Source of the DNA: a virus
Length of the DNA stretch: 20,381 nucleotides
Strand: one strand, 5' to 3'
Virus record (IMG/VR): IMGVR_UViG_3300022864_000019
Location: 1 to 20,381 of that record
A program made the position numbers and the translations under genes. Shown piece after piece: positions 11,251 through 18,807 of this stretch (positions are counted from its first letter, which is position 1; each line of letters opens with the position of its first letter). The notes beneath the pieces were generated by a model. The model searched no databases and had not been told where the DNA came from. It saw only the letters and a program-made list of their open reading frames with translations.

Positions 11251-12653
11251 GTAAAGTAACTAAAATACAAATTAAGAGGGGGTTGGAAGCAAACCTACCA
11301 ACATTATCTGCTGGTGAGCCAGCTTTTACAACTGACCAAAAGAACTTCTATGTTGGAGATGGAACATTAAATCAGCGTTATTTGAAAACAACGGGCGACA
11401 CCATGACAGGGCCTTTGGTTATCACTCCGACAGCAGACTCCACTACTGCTATTCAAATAAACAAAGCAGATGGTTCTACTAATGTTCTTAATGTAGATAC
11501 TACTAATGCTAGGGTGGGGATTGGGACAACTAGTCCTGAAGAATTGTTTGATGTTACAGGAACCCTTGGAAGTGTTCAGATTACTTACCATGGTAATTAC
11601 CTTTTATTCACTAGAGATTCTACAAACTATATTTCGGCAACGGGGGCATCAGCGGCCTTAAGCCTTGGTGCTGGAGGAAATGCAACTGACCTACAGATTC
11701 TTTCAAATCATGATGTACACATAAACAACGGTAACCTTGTTTTAAATAGCAATTGGCTTTCTGGAGATGGGGGGGACGAAGGGCTGGCAGTAGATAGTAG
11801 CGGCAACGTCGGCATTGGGACGACGGGGCCGAGTACCATACTCCATGTTAAAGCGACCAATCCTGAATATAGACTTGAGAGTACAAATGCTTCTAATTAT
11901 AGGGTGGGTTTTCGTTTAAAAGCGGCAAATGGTAGTGATTGGATGTTCGGAACATCTTATACTAATGATACAACAAATTCGTTTTTTATTTCGTATTGGG
12001 GAAGTAATGCGTTTCTTATAGCACCTACGCTTAACATTGGCATCGGAACACGGGCTCCCCTTTCAAAATTAGGTATCCTTGGGAATCTATCAGTAGGAGG
12101 AACATATGGGGCAGTGGCTGCGCCAGCCGGTGGAATGATAATAGAAGGCAACGTCGGCATTGGGACAACGGGGCCTGATGTAAAACTAGAAGTATTTGGG
12201 AGTACAGGATTAAAGATTAGTTTTGATGCTACTGACAATACAACCCTAGTAACCGATACTAATGGGGACTTGACGATAACACCTAGTGGAACAAAAACCA
12301 TCTTGGCAAGCGGCTTAACTTTGAGTGGAGCTGTTGTGGCAACCCCTGATGCGATAACGGCAACAGGTGAAGGGGTAGCGGCTTCTATAGTAACTGTAAA
12401 CACTGAAGTAACCACTAACGATGATAATGACCTTGACAATGTAACTTTAGCCAATGGCACATCAGGGCAGATTAAACACATCTATTGTGTGGCTTCTTTT
12501 GCAGGTGATACTTGGAAGATAACCCCTGCTACCCTGTTAGGAGGAACTCAGATAACTTTTGGTGATAATTCTGTAGGAACTGGCTGTACATTGACATACG
12601 CTGATAATGAGGGTTGGATTATAATAGGAAATAACGGGGGAACAATAGCTTAG
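11244..12653 (+). CDS. Tail fibre / receptor-binding protein
   Basis: A 469-residue fibre-type protein. The N-terminus (residues 5-40: KIQIKRGLEANLPTL, then AGEPAFTTD and FYVGDG) is the usual start of phage fibres and appendages. A hinge LKTTGDTMTGPLVI follows at 47-60. Four VGIGT-type units (about residues 90-97, 190-197, 264-271 and 303-310) resemble the repeats of fibre shafts upstream of host-binding tips. The C-terminal 100 residues are Thr/Gly/Asn-rich and beta-like. It probably binds the host surface as a trimer. The ribosome site is weak (AGG only), perhaps because the adjacent endonuclease insertion replaced the original upstream DNA. No C-terminal chaperone domain (intramolecular autoprotease) is evident. 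Confidence 0.8.
   Translation: MSSKVTKIQIKRGLEANLPTLSAGEPAFTTDQKNFYVGDGTLNQRYLKTTGDTMTGPLVITPTADSTTAIQINKADGSTNVLNVDTTNARVGIGTTSPEELFDVTGTLGSVQITYHGNYLLFTRDSTNYISATGASAALSLGAGGNATDLQILSNHDVHINNGNLVLNSNWLSGDGGDEGLAVDSSGNVGIGTTGPSTILHVKATNPEYRLESTNASNYRVGFRLKAANGSDWMFGTSYTNDTTNSFFISYWGSNAFLIAPTLNIGIGTRAPLSKLGILGNLSVGGTYGAVAAPAGGMIIEGNVGIGTTGPDVKLEVFGSTGLKISFDATDNTTLVTDTNGDLTITPSGTKTILASGLTLSGAVVATPDAITATGEGVAASIVTVNTEVTTNDDNDLDNVTLANGTSGQIKHIYCVASFAGDTWKITPATLLGGTQITFGDNSVGTGCTLTYADNEGWIIIGNNGGTIA
11802..11830 (+). repeat. Fibre-gene repeat, copy 1
   Basis: A 29-bp unit encoding the GNVGIGTTGP segment. It matches the unit at 12147-12175 at 28 of 29 bases. The other two VGIGT units in this gene are conserved in protein but clearly diverged in DNA. 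Confidence 0.8.
12147..12175 (+). repeat. Fibre-gene repeat, copy 2
   Basis: The second 29-bp copy, differing from 11802-11830 only by one synonymous G-to-A change (ACG to ACA, Thr). The spacing between the two copies is 345 bp, a multiple of three, so recombination between them would delete or duplicate an in-frame block. Confidence 0.8.
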
Positions 12654-12665
12654 AAAGGAGAAAAT

Positions 12666-12881
12666 ATGGATAAATATGTATATGAATCACAAGACGAGAA
12701 GCCATTAGATGAGAAGGTTATCGTTAAAACATTTAGCTTAGCTCAAGAGGAGAAGTTCACTATCAAGCAATTAGAAGATAAAATTGTTAGAATAGAGGAG
12801 CAGAAAGATAATCTTGATTTGGAGATAGTTAAGACTCAAGCAAAGATAGACGAAGCAACAGCAGCGTTATCAATTAAATAA
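12666..12881 (+). CDS. Small coiled-coil protein downstream of the fibre (71 aa)
   Basis: Unrecognised. Strong ribosome site (AAAGGAG, 7 nt before ATG). Residues 25-70 have heptad spacing of Ile and Leu with Glu/Lys partners, a clear coiled coil. The acidic N-terminus lacks a pattern. Position right after the fibre suggests a fibre-assembly chaperone or accessory protein, but this is inference. Gap to the next gene is 12 nt, so the two are co-transcribed. Confidence 0.65.
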   Translation: MDKYVYESQDEKPLDEKVIVKTFSLAQEEKFTIKQLEDKIVRIEEQKDNLDLEIVKTQAKIDEATAALSIK

Positions 12882-12893
12882 AAGGAGAGAATA

Positions 12894-13082
12894 ATGTCTA
12901 AAGACAAAGTTCAGCCTAAAAAAGAGAAAGCATATAATGCTCAAGATTTCGCAAAAGAATACGAAGCTCTGTGCCAAAAGGGCTTTCAAATAGTGGCTAA
13001 TCCTGCATTGGTGGCAACAAACCACGGCTCATACGAGATCGTTGTTCGCCTTCAAGTAGGACAAACACCAAAACAAGAATAG
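12894..13082 (+). CDS. Small hypothetical protein (62 aa)
   Basis: Unrecognised. Strong ribosome site (AAAAGGAG). A basic N-terminus (residues 3-13) is followed by a helix (15-30) and a strand-rich end, FQIVANPALVATNHGSYEIV (31-50), suggesting a small alpha/beta domain. It ends the fibre module, and its stop lies 4 nt before the -10-like element at 13086 that precedes the glycan operon. Confidence 0.6.
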   Translation: MSKDKVQPKKEKAYNAQDFAKEYEALCQKGFQIVANPALVATNHGSYEIVVRLQVGQTPKQE

Positions 13083-13091
13083 TGTTATAAT
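13083..13091 (+). promoter_or_regulatory. Extended -10 promoter-like site before the glycan operon
   Basis: TGTTATAAT (13083-13091) is a perfect -10 TATAAT with the extended TGn. No -35 is visible at 16-18 nt upstream (the region is ACAAACACC). Predicted start near 13098 gives a leader of about 18 nt. The leader holds a perfect tandem 8-bp repeat, ACTTAGGA twice (13101-13116), which duplicates the weak ribosome site just before the epimerase ATG. Confidence 0.5.
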
Positions 13092-13115
13092 CGGTTAGAA
13101 ACTTAGGAACTTAGG

Positions 13116-13889
13116 ATGAAAGAATATATAACAGGAGCCAATGGCTTTGTTGGTAAACATCTGGTAGAGAAGGTGCCAGGTGCTATTACTATTCCTCACG
13201 AACAAATTCTCTCAACTAACCTAGAACCCTTTAACCGACTATTCTTCTTATCAACCTTTGGCAATATGTCTTTTCATGATGACCTTGATGCTATTATCCG
13301 CGCCAATCTACTAGACTTGGTATTCCTTAGTTCACAAGCTAAGTTTGTAGGCTTTAAGTCGTTTGTTTATGTCAGCACCTCATCTGTTAGACTGCCGAGA
13401 CAGACCATGTACTCTAGAAGCAAAAAGGCTGGGGAAGAGATCATGCTGGGTATGGCTGAGAACACTGGAATGTCTTTCTGTTCGGTAAGACCTTATTCTA
13501 TCACTGGCGTGGGTGAACAAAAGAAACACTTAATCCCTAAACTTATTAACTCTTGTCTAACGGGTGAACCAATGGACTTTGTACCAAGCCCTGTACATGA
13601 CTTTGTTGATGTGGAGGATGTGGTTGATGCACTACTTAACTTATCAGAAAACGAAGCTAGGGGAGTATTTGAGGTTGGCACTGGTGTAGGGTACTCAAAC
13701 GAAGATGTTAAAGAGATAGTAGAGTCGGTTACTGGGAGGAAGGCCAAAGTCAATTATGTACAAAACATGCGCGATTATGATACGGAAGATTGGGTGTGTA
13801 AGAACTATCGGGCAAGGAGTTTTGGTTGGTTGCCCACAAAGTCGCTTGAAGATTCAATTAGAGAGATGGTAGCTATCAATGAGAACTAA
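13116..13889 (+). CDS. NAD-dependent sugar epimerase/dehydratase (extended SDR family)
   Basis: A 257-residue extended short-chain dehydrogenase. The NAD-binding motif is TGANGFVG (residues 6-13), the active-site Ser lies in VSTSS (86-90) and the catalytic pair is Y99-x3-K103 (YSRSK). The substrate-binding half has the RPYSITGVGEQ and HDFVDVEDVVDAL signatures of nucleotide-sugar epimerases, dehydratases and reductases. It is shorter than the usual ~310 aa, mainly by a compressed middle of the Rossmann half. It would act on an NDP-sugar in the cytoplasm. It is first in an eight-gene glycan operon and overlaps the next gene by 11 nt. The exact reaction cannot be told from motifs. Confidence 0.85.
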   Translation: MKEYITGANGFVGKHLVEKVPGAITIPHEQILSTNLEPFNRLFFLSTFGNMSFHDDLDAIIRANLLDLVFLSSQAKFVGFKSFVYVSTSSVRLPRQTMYSRSKKAGEEIMLGMAENTGMSFCSVRPYSITGVGEQKKHLIPKLINSCLTGEPMDFVPSPVHDFVDVEDVVDALLNLSENEARGVFEVGTGVGYSNEDVKEIVESVTGRKAKVNYVQNMRDYDTEDWVCKNYRARSFGWLPTKSLEDSIREMVAINEN

Positions 13890-14496
13890 GCTAGAGAAGA
13901 GATGCCTGGAATTGTCTTATGAGAACAAACTATCCCACTTATCCTCGGTATTAAATTCGGTAGACATTATTGACCATATTTACAACACTAAAAAGAAAGA
14001 CGATGTATTTGTATTGGGAAACTCCCATGCTGCCGTAGCCCTCTATGCGGTCTTAGAAAAGAATAAACTAGCCAACGCTCAGGATTTGGTAGAAAAGCAC
14101 GGTACGCACGCTTGTAGGGACTTAGATAACGGTATTTGGGTATCAGGGGGTAGTCTAGGACAGGCAGAGACTATTGCGGTGGGTTTAGCAATAGCTGACC
14201 CCACTACCAATGTGTATTTGCTAACTTCAGACGGAGCTTGTACAGAAGGGGCAATTTGGGAGTCTTTGGGACTTGCAAGGGAGATGGAAGTTGAGAACCT
14301 GAGAATCACAGTAGTAGCTAACGGACATGGGGCTTATTCTAATATAGATGTGGAAGATTTGGACTCAAGGTTAAATGCCTTCTATCCTACCCTAGTAGTA
14401 AGAACTCACATGTTTGAATGGCCTGACTGGCTACAAGGAACTGCTGGACATTATGTGGTTATGACAAAGGAACAATACAAGGAGGCACTAGAGTGA
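13879..14496 (+). CDS. Transketolase-like subunit, N-terminal (TPP-binding) half
   Basis: Matches the N-terminal pyrophosphate-binding domain of transketolase, the half that binds thiamine diphosphate and Mg. Visible features are VLGNSHAAVALYAVL with H50, the SGGSLGQ turn (89-95, transketolase TGSLGQG), SDG at 117-119 where the family has GDG (Asp retained), E123 and N148 in VANGHG. At 205 aa it is shorter than the separate N-terminal subunits of about 270 aa. With the next gene it would form a split enzyme moving two-carbon units between sugars. Such split pairs recur in surface-sugar gene clusters. The gene ends with a GTGA overlap to its partner. Confidence 0.85.
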   Translation: MRTKLEKRCLELSYENKLSHLSSVLNSVDIIDHIYNTKKKDDVFVLGNSHAAVALYAVLEKNKLANAQDLVEKHGTHACRDLDNGIWVSGGSLGQAETIAVGLAIADPTTNVYLLTSDGACTEGAIWESLGLAREMEVENLRITVVANGHGAYSNIDVEDLDSRLNAFYPTLVVRTHMFEWPDWLQGTAGHYVVMTKEQYKEALE

Positions 14497-14990
14497 AAGA
14501 CTGGCACCCATCAATGAGAGGTTGGTTTACTGGAGCCTTACTGGAGATTATGAAAGAGAATAAGAGAGTTGTGCTGATTACTTGCGACTTAGGCTTTGGA
14601 CAGTTTGACAAGATACGAGATGAGGTTGGGTTGCAGTTCTACAATGTAGGAGCAGCAGAACAGGCAGCTTTGGGCGTGGGTATCGGGATGGCCATGAAAG
14701 GCAAGATACCGATAGTGTACTCAATTACCAACTTTGTACTTTATAGACCTTACGAGTGGATTAGGAACTATTTAGAACACGAACAAATTCCTGTGAACCT
14801 AGTAGGTTCGGGTAGAGACAACGACTACTCACATGATGGCTGGACTCACCAATGCCCTGATGCCAAAGCTGTAATAGATACCTTGCCCAATGTTAAGCAG
14901 TTTTTCCCAAAGACTAAAAAAGAAGCAGCGGAACAATTAAAAGTTATGCTCGGAAACGGGAAACCAAGTTTCATGAGTTTAAGGAGGTAA
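14493..14990 (+). CDS. Transketolase-like subunit, pyrimidine-binding half
   Basis: The second half of a split transketolase: residues 49-62 read QFYNVGAAEQAALG, corresponding to the NVGIAEQ region in which the catalytic Glu (E56 here) activates thiamine. IPIVYSITNF and the DYSHDGWTHQCPD segment (111-123) match the family's substrate and dimer-contact regions. It lacks the C-terminal third domain of full transketolases and is 165 aa, so the pair is minimal. GTG start overlapping the previous stop, with AAGGAGG upstream, implies tightly matched translation of the two subunits. Confidence 0.85.
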   Translation: MKDWHPSMRGWFTGALLEIMKENKRVVLITCDLGFGQFDKIRDEVGLQFYNVGAAEQAALGVGIGMAMKGKIPIVYSITNFVLYRPYEWIRNYLEHEQIPVNLVGSGRDNDYSHDGWTHQCPDAKAVIDTLPNVKQFFPKTKKEAAEQLKVMLGNGKPSFMSLRR

Positions 14991-14991
14991 A

Positions 14992-15648
14992 ATGCTAGGC
15001 GCACTATATTATCCGAAAGGAACAAAGAAAGAACCGATTGATTTTGATAGCTTATTTATTCCCTATATATACAAGGAAATCTACTTAGATGGGCTTTACA
15101 TAGACATCTTCAACACTAAGAAAAACATGGTGGTTTTGGATGTGGGGGCGAATATTGGAATTGTTACTGATTACATGAGGCCTTTCTGTAAGAAGATTTA
15201 CTCCATAGAGCCTTCTAATGAACACTTTGCTGCTCTTAAAAAGAACAAAGAGTATAACGAGTGGGAGAATGTGGAGCTCTTTAAAATGGCAATCGCTGAC
15301 AAGGATGGGGAGATGGATTTGAATCAGAATCATAATAATCGTACTTGCCATTCTCTGACTAATGTTGCTGGAACTTCTAGTACCGAAAAGGTTAAAACAA
15401 TGCGCTTAGACACTTTTTTTAAGAAGAATAATATTACGAAGGTAGACTTTATGAAGTTTGATGTAGAAGGCGCGGAGGACATGATTCTTAGGGGTGATGG
15501 GTTTAAGAATGTAGCTGACAAAATTAGTGCTTTAGAGGTAGAGTTTCACTATCCTAATTGGCAAGACTTGGTTAAATATTTAATAGAGATGGGTTATAAA
15601 GCCAGGCGCTACGAGTGTTCGGCTGTAGTCTTGCTCTTTACAAGATGA
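14992..15648 (+). CDS. FkbM-family SAM-dependent methyltransferase
   Basis: A 218-residue Rossmann methyltransferase of the FkbM type. Motif I is VLDVGANIG (48-56), the acidic ribose-binding residue is in SIEPSNEH (71-78) and the FkbM signature is LDTFF...[12 protein letters not shown] (139-162). Family members O-methylate sugars or small molecules and are common in capsule, O-antigen and S-layer glycan clusters, so a sugar substrate is likely here. AAGGAGG precedes the ATG, one base after the transketolase stop. The stop overlaps the next start (ATGA at 15645). Confidence 0.85.
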   Translation: MLGALYYPKGTKKEPIDFDSLFIPYIYKEIYLDGLYIDIFNTKKNMVVLDVGANIGIVTDYMRPFCKKIYSIEPSNEHFAALKKNKEYNEWENVELFKMAIADKDGEMDLNQNHNNRTCHSLTNVAGTSSTEKVKTMRLDTFFKKNNITKVDFMKFDVEGAEDMILRGDGFKNVADKISALEVEFHYPNWQDLVKYLIEMGYKARRYECSAVVLLFTR

Positions 15649-16127
15649 CAGTATACATAGCTGATAAACAAGAATTGAAGGACAATGTTGAGGTTGGTAA
15701 TTATGTGGCTATTGCTGGAGGGGTTCACTTTCATTATAAGGATCAGCACCCATACACCATGCATCACGAAGTAGTTGCTCTTTTCCCATTTGCTGAGTTG
15801 GCTGGTTTAACTCAATATTATGGGTGTGGGGATCGGGGGGATATAGAGATTGGTAATGATGTGTGGATCGGCAGAGAGGCGAAGATACTGGATGGGGTAA
15901 AGATTGGCAACGGAGCGATTGTTGCTGCTTATAGTGTAGTAACCAAGGATGTTCCTGATTATGCTCTAGTCGCTGGAAACCCTGCTAAGGTTAAGAAATA
16001 TAGATTTGACAAAGAGACTATAAATAGGCTAAACGAGATAAAGTGGTGGGATTGGGAAAAGGATAAGATAGCCGAGGCGGTTGAAGATTTTAAAGACATA
16101 AAGGAGTTTATTAAGAAATACAAATGA
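15645..16127 (+). CDS. Hexapeptide-repeat acyltransferase (CatB/sugar acetyltransferase type)
   Basis: A left-handed beta-helix acyltransferase of 160 aa. The hexapeptide signs are [38 protein letters not shown] and the tail [10 protein letters not shown] (residues 65-121 overall; motif shown in parts: [21 protein letters not shown]). The H residue at FHYK, with HPYTMHHEV (30-43), matches the acetyl-CoA/substrate region of the Vat/CatB group. The family O- or N-acetylates sugars and antibiotics; the context makes a sugar acceptor likely. I use ATG 15645, which overlaps the FkbM stop, instead of an in-frame ATG 30 nt upstream inside that gene. Confidence 0.85.
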   Translation: MTVYIADKQELKDNVEVGNYVAIAGGVHFHYKDQHPYTMHHEVVALFPFAELAGLTQYYGCGDRGDIEIGNDVWIGREAKILDGVKIGNGAIVAAYSVVTKDVPDYALVAGNPAKVKKYRFDKETINRLNEIKWWDWEKDKIAEAVEDFKDIKEFIKKYK

Positions 16128-16867
16128 AAACCGCCTTTTTTACTTTGGCTTCTGACGACTACTACTACCCAGTAGGGACTCATGTGTTAATCAACACCTT
16201 TAAAAGATTCCACCCTGACATTGATTTGATAGTCTTTAGGCAGGATATGATTGACAAGGTCTTTGCTGAGAAGAATATCAACTTCTACATGGCCAAACCT
16301 ACCTTCGCCAAGTTACTTACCAAGAAGTATGACCGAGTGGTGAACATAGATGCAGATACTATCATCTTGGCTCGCTTAGATGAAGTCTTAGATCAAGACT
16401 ATGAGGTTGGGACAGTTACCAACTTCAACGATTACGAGAACGCCACTTTGTCTGACATTAAAGAAGAGGACTACTTACAAGCAGGATTGGTCGCTTCTAC
16501 CAATAAGAAGTTCTGGGATATTTGGGAAGAGGCTAATAAAGAGGCGATGAAGTATCTAAGGCAAGAGAACGATGTAATGAACATGATTTGGTACAAACAC
16601 CCCGAAGTGATGAAGATGAAAAAGGTGGTCTTTGACAAGAAGAAGAACTATCTAGGATGTAAGTCTTTAGGGCGCGAGGGAGAGTTCTACCTAGAGAAGA
16701 AGAGGGTAATGTGCCGAGGAGAACAAGTTAAAGCCTACCACCACGCCAAAGGAAGGCCAGCCTTACCTAAGTTAGTAGTAGAAGAGATGGGTTTCCCTTA
16801 TGATGTTGCTACTTATATGCGGTATCTAGCTAGTTCAGGAGTAACGGAGGTATATGGGAACATATAA
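16124..16867 (+). CDS. Glycosyltransferase, GT8-like (GT-A fold)
   Basis: A 247-residue GT-A enzyme. The DxD metal site is NIDADTI (D76, D78), preceded by the nucleotide-binding start [13 protein letters not shown] late HHAKG (206-210) matches the GT8 metal/phosphate motif H-x-x-G region. It would transfer a sugar from a nucleotide donor with retention of configuration, as GT8 members do. It starts by ATGA overlap with the acyltransferase and overlaps the next gene by 14 nt, so it is firmly in the operon. Acceptor unknown. Confidence 0.8.
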   Translation: MKTAFFTLASDDYYYPVGTHVLINTFKRFHPDIDLIVFRQDMIDKVFAEKNINFYMAKPTFAKLLTKKYDRVVNIDADTIILARLDEVLDQDYEVGTVTNFNDYENATLSDIKEEDYLQAGLVASTNKKFWDIWEEANKEAMKYLRQENDVMNMIWYKHPEVMKMKKVVFDKKKNYLGCKSLGREGEFYLEKKRVMCRGEQVKAYHHAKGRPALPKLVVEEMGFPYDVATYMRYLASSGVTEVYGNI

Positions 16868-17639
16868 GCCATATACTGTTTGCATGCCTCCTTTTGATCC
16901 AGTCAGCGGAGGAATTAGGGTAATGTGGGGACTTTATGGCTGGTTATTAACTAAGGGTCAGGTTGTTTACGCTAATGCTAAGTACGACACTCCCTCAATC
17001 GCTATCTACCCAGAGATTTATCACGGCAATCCGGCAGGATCAGAAACAGTAGTAAGATACATTCTTAATAAACCAGGAATAATGGCTTCTGGTGGAGTTC
17101 CTGGTCCAATGGAGTTTGAACCTACTGATCTAGTCTATGTTTTCTCCAAGATTTACGATACCTTTGGTGTAGATAATGACCACTTAATGTTTCTTCCTAT
17201 TCTAAACACCAGCCTTTTTAAAGATCAGAGGCGCAAGAGAACCAAGAGATGTGTTTTTGTAGGCAAGGGACAAGACATTCCCTTAAAAGAAACCAAGGGA
17301 CTTGAGAGAGTTGATCGTGGTTTAGCTATGGATCAGGGGAGATTAGCAGACTTCCTTAACGAGTGCGAAGTGATGTACTCTTTTGAGAACCCAACAGCCA
17401 TGAATGAGATTGCTAGATTATGCGGATGTAAGGTAGTTTTCATTCCTGAAGGAGCTACCCTTAAGTACACCAAAAAGGAGCTTGACACCCTATATGAGCC
17501 GACAGGGCATGGGATTATATGGGGACTAGGCAATGATGCTAAGTTTGACTCTAAGTTGTTCCGCGCGCATTACATGGGATTAAAAGATGAGTTTAGCCTT
17601 AAATTAGATGTTTTTATAAAGGAAACCCAGCGTGCATAA
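16854..17639 (+). CDS. Glycosyltransferase-like protein (GT-B fold, 261 aa)
   Basis: The N-terminus has the GT-B pattern: a hydrophobic strand, then PFDPVSGGIRVMWGLYGWL (residues 13-31), a GG loop followed by a helix. YPEIYHGNPAGSETVVRYIL (50-69) is a motif recurring in phage and bacterial glycan-cluster transferases. Residues 134-204 show a second Rossmann-like lobe, with VFIPEGA (201-207). At 261 aa it is short for GT-B, but the DxD is not expected in that fold. ACGGAGG precedes the ATG. It overlaps both flanking genes, by 14 and 8 nt. I am less sure of this one than of its neighbours. Confidence 0.65.
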   Translation: MGTYKPYTVCMPPFDPVSGGIRVMWGLYGWLLTKGQVVYANAKYDTPSIAIYPEIYHGNPAGSETVVRYILNKPGIMASGGVPGPMEFEPTDLVYVFSKIYDTFGVDNDHLMFLPILNTSLFKDQRRKRTKRCVFVGKGQDIPLKETKGLERVDRGLAMDQGRLADFLNECEVMYSFENPTAMNEIARLCGCKVVFIPEGATLKYTKKELDTLYEPTGHGIIWGLGNDAKFDSKLFRAHYMGLKDEFSLKLDVFIKETQRA

Positions 17640-18705
17640 AGTATTCGCACTCCCAAGCCATGCGGTAGTAGAACGAACCTCGGGAGTAGACTTTGCTCGT
17701 GTAATCCAACCCATGCAGCATTTAGACAAAGAGAAGGACTTTAAGATACAACTCTACGACCCTAAGCTAAACGACAAGTTAGATTGGGTTGAGCTTATTC
17801 CCCAACATGATATTTTGTTTCTAAACTACACCACTAACCCCTGGGCGTTTGCAATTATGGGAACAATAGCTCGTAAGGAAAACAGACAGATCGTGATGGA
17901 CATAGACGATGCTTTATGGGAGGTTCTACCCGACAACACCGCTTATGAAGTATTTAAGAAAAAAGAGGTTAAAAAGACCCTAACTGCTATTTGTAACGAG
18001 GTAGACTATGTTACCTGTACTAACAAGTATTTGAAGAAAGTAATACTTGATCGGACTACTAAGAGATATGATGAGGTAATAGTGATGCCTAACTTCATAG
18101 ACCTTGACCTTTACAAGTATAGATCGCCGTTTAAAGACTCCCTAGATATTAAGTTGCTCCACTTTGGTTCTAGCTCCCACTTCTCAAGTTTACAAGAAGT
18201 TGAGTTTGAAAAAGGATTAAATCGGATTTTGGGTGATTATCCTAATGTAACCTTCAAAACCATAGGCTCACTCATTCCCAAGTATAAGAATAGATGGGGA
18301 CAAAGGTATAGCCATGGGTTCGGAGATGTAGATGTATATAAGTGGATTCAAGAGAAATTCCCAACTTTTCTTGAGGAAGCAGATATCATGGTAGTGCCTT
18401 TAACGAACAATATCTACAATAAGGGGAAGTCTTGTATTAAGTTCATAGAAGCTAGTAGTGCTATTAAGCCTGGCGTATGGCAGAATATTAGACAATACAG
18501 CGAGATAATTCAGGAAGGAGAAAATGGTTTCTTGGCTGAGACAGAGGATGAGTGGTATGATGCTATTAAAAAGTTAGTTGAGAGTGCTTCACTAAGGAAA
18601 AGTATAGCTAAGAAAGCGTTTGAAACTGTACAGAATGGATGGCAAATGAAGGACAACACTCACTTATACGCTGATTTCTTTAGGAAAATCCTTGACAGGA
18701 AGTAA
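17632..18705 (+). CDS. Glycosyltransferase, GT4-like (GT-B fold)
   Basis: A 357-residue GT-B enzyme. The C-terminal lobe has DIMVVPLTNNIYNKGKSCIK (residues 254-273), then FIEASSAIKPGV and IIQEGENGFLAE (288-305), matching the donor-binding region and the 'P-x-x-x-G-x-x-G' loop of GT4 family transferases. The N-terminal lobe has the DIDDALWEVLP acceptor-side segment (86-96) seen in many capsule-cluster enzymes. GTG start, with AAGGA upstream, overlapping the previous stop. It is the last gene of the glycan operon; its final codons carry the -35 of the promoter at 18692. Confidence 0.85.
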   Translation: MHKVFALPSHAVVERTSGVDFARVIQPMQHLDKEKDFKIQLYDPKLNDKLDWVELIPQHDILFLNYTTNPWAFAIMGTIARKENRQIVMDIDDALWEVLPDNTAYEVFKKKEVKKTLTAICNEVDYVTCTNKYLKKVILDRTTKRYDEVIVMPNFIDLDLYKYRSPFKDSLDIKLLHFGSSSHFSSLQEVEFEKGLNRILGDYPNVTFKTIGSLIPKYKNRWGQRYSHGFGDVDVYKWIQEKFPTFLEEADIMVVPLTNNIYNKGKSCIKFIEASSAIKPGVWQNIRQYSEIIQEGENGFLAETEDEWYDAIKKLVESASLRKSIAKKAFETVQNGWQMKDNTHLYADFFRKILDRK

Positions 18706-18720
18706 ATATAATGCTATTTT
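18692..18720 (+). promoter_or_regulatory. Putative sigma70-type promoter with extended -10
   Basis: TTGACA (18692-18697), a 17-nt spacer, and TATTTT (18715-18720) preceded by TGC (extended -10). Predicted start near 18727, followed by a hairpin (CTAAC/GTTAG, 18731-18735 with 18745-18749) and a strong terminator at 18756-18786. The order and spacing copy the element at 5162-5245, and the -35 again lies in the last codons of the upstream gene. Confidence 0.5.
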
Positions 18721-18755
18721 TAATAAAGTCCTAACTGACACAAGGTTAGCACAGG

Positions 18756-18786
18756 AACGGCTAGCGGAAACGCGTGGCCGTTTTTT
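18756..18786 (+). terminator. Strong intrinsic terminator or attenuator
   Basis: Hairpin pairing 18756-18766 with 18771-18782 (11 bp with one G-U and one bulged G), a GAAA tetraloop (18767-18770), and six T (18781-18786). It lies in the 102-nt gap between the glycan operon and the next structural genes. It can end the glycan transcript, and it also lies about 30 nt downstream of the predicted start of the promoter at 18692. Confidence 0.85.
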
Positions 18787-18807
18787 ATTTGGTTAAAAGG
18801 AGGATAA

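Noticed and set aside
10658-11254. Long + strand open frame opposite the endonuclease gene (198 codons, starting at a TAATG overlap)
   Set aside because: Its product is Phe/Ser/Lys-rich without motifs, as expected when Lys/Arg codons are read from the other strand. The minus-strand frame has two Cys-x2-Cys pairs, nuclease-like motifs and a promoter.
11511-12175. CRISPR-like repeats in the fibre gene
   Set aside because: Only two of four units are near-identical, spacing is large and irregular, and they encode a known fibre repeat within an open frame.
11957-12481. Minus-strand open frame of 174 codons opposite the fibre gene
   Set aside because: It is Val/Pro/Ser-rich low-complexity sequence that mirrors the fibre's Thr/Gly codons, with no ribosome site or motif.
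18707-18712. Perfect TATAAT downstream of the TTGACA at 18692
   Set aside because: The spacer would be only 9 nt. The TATTTT at 18715 with a 17-nt spacer and TGn is the better partner.
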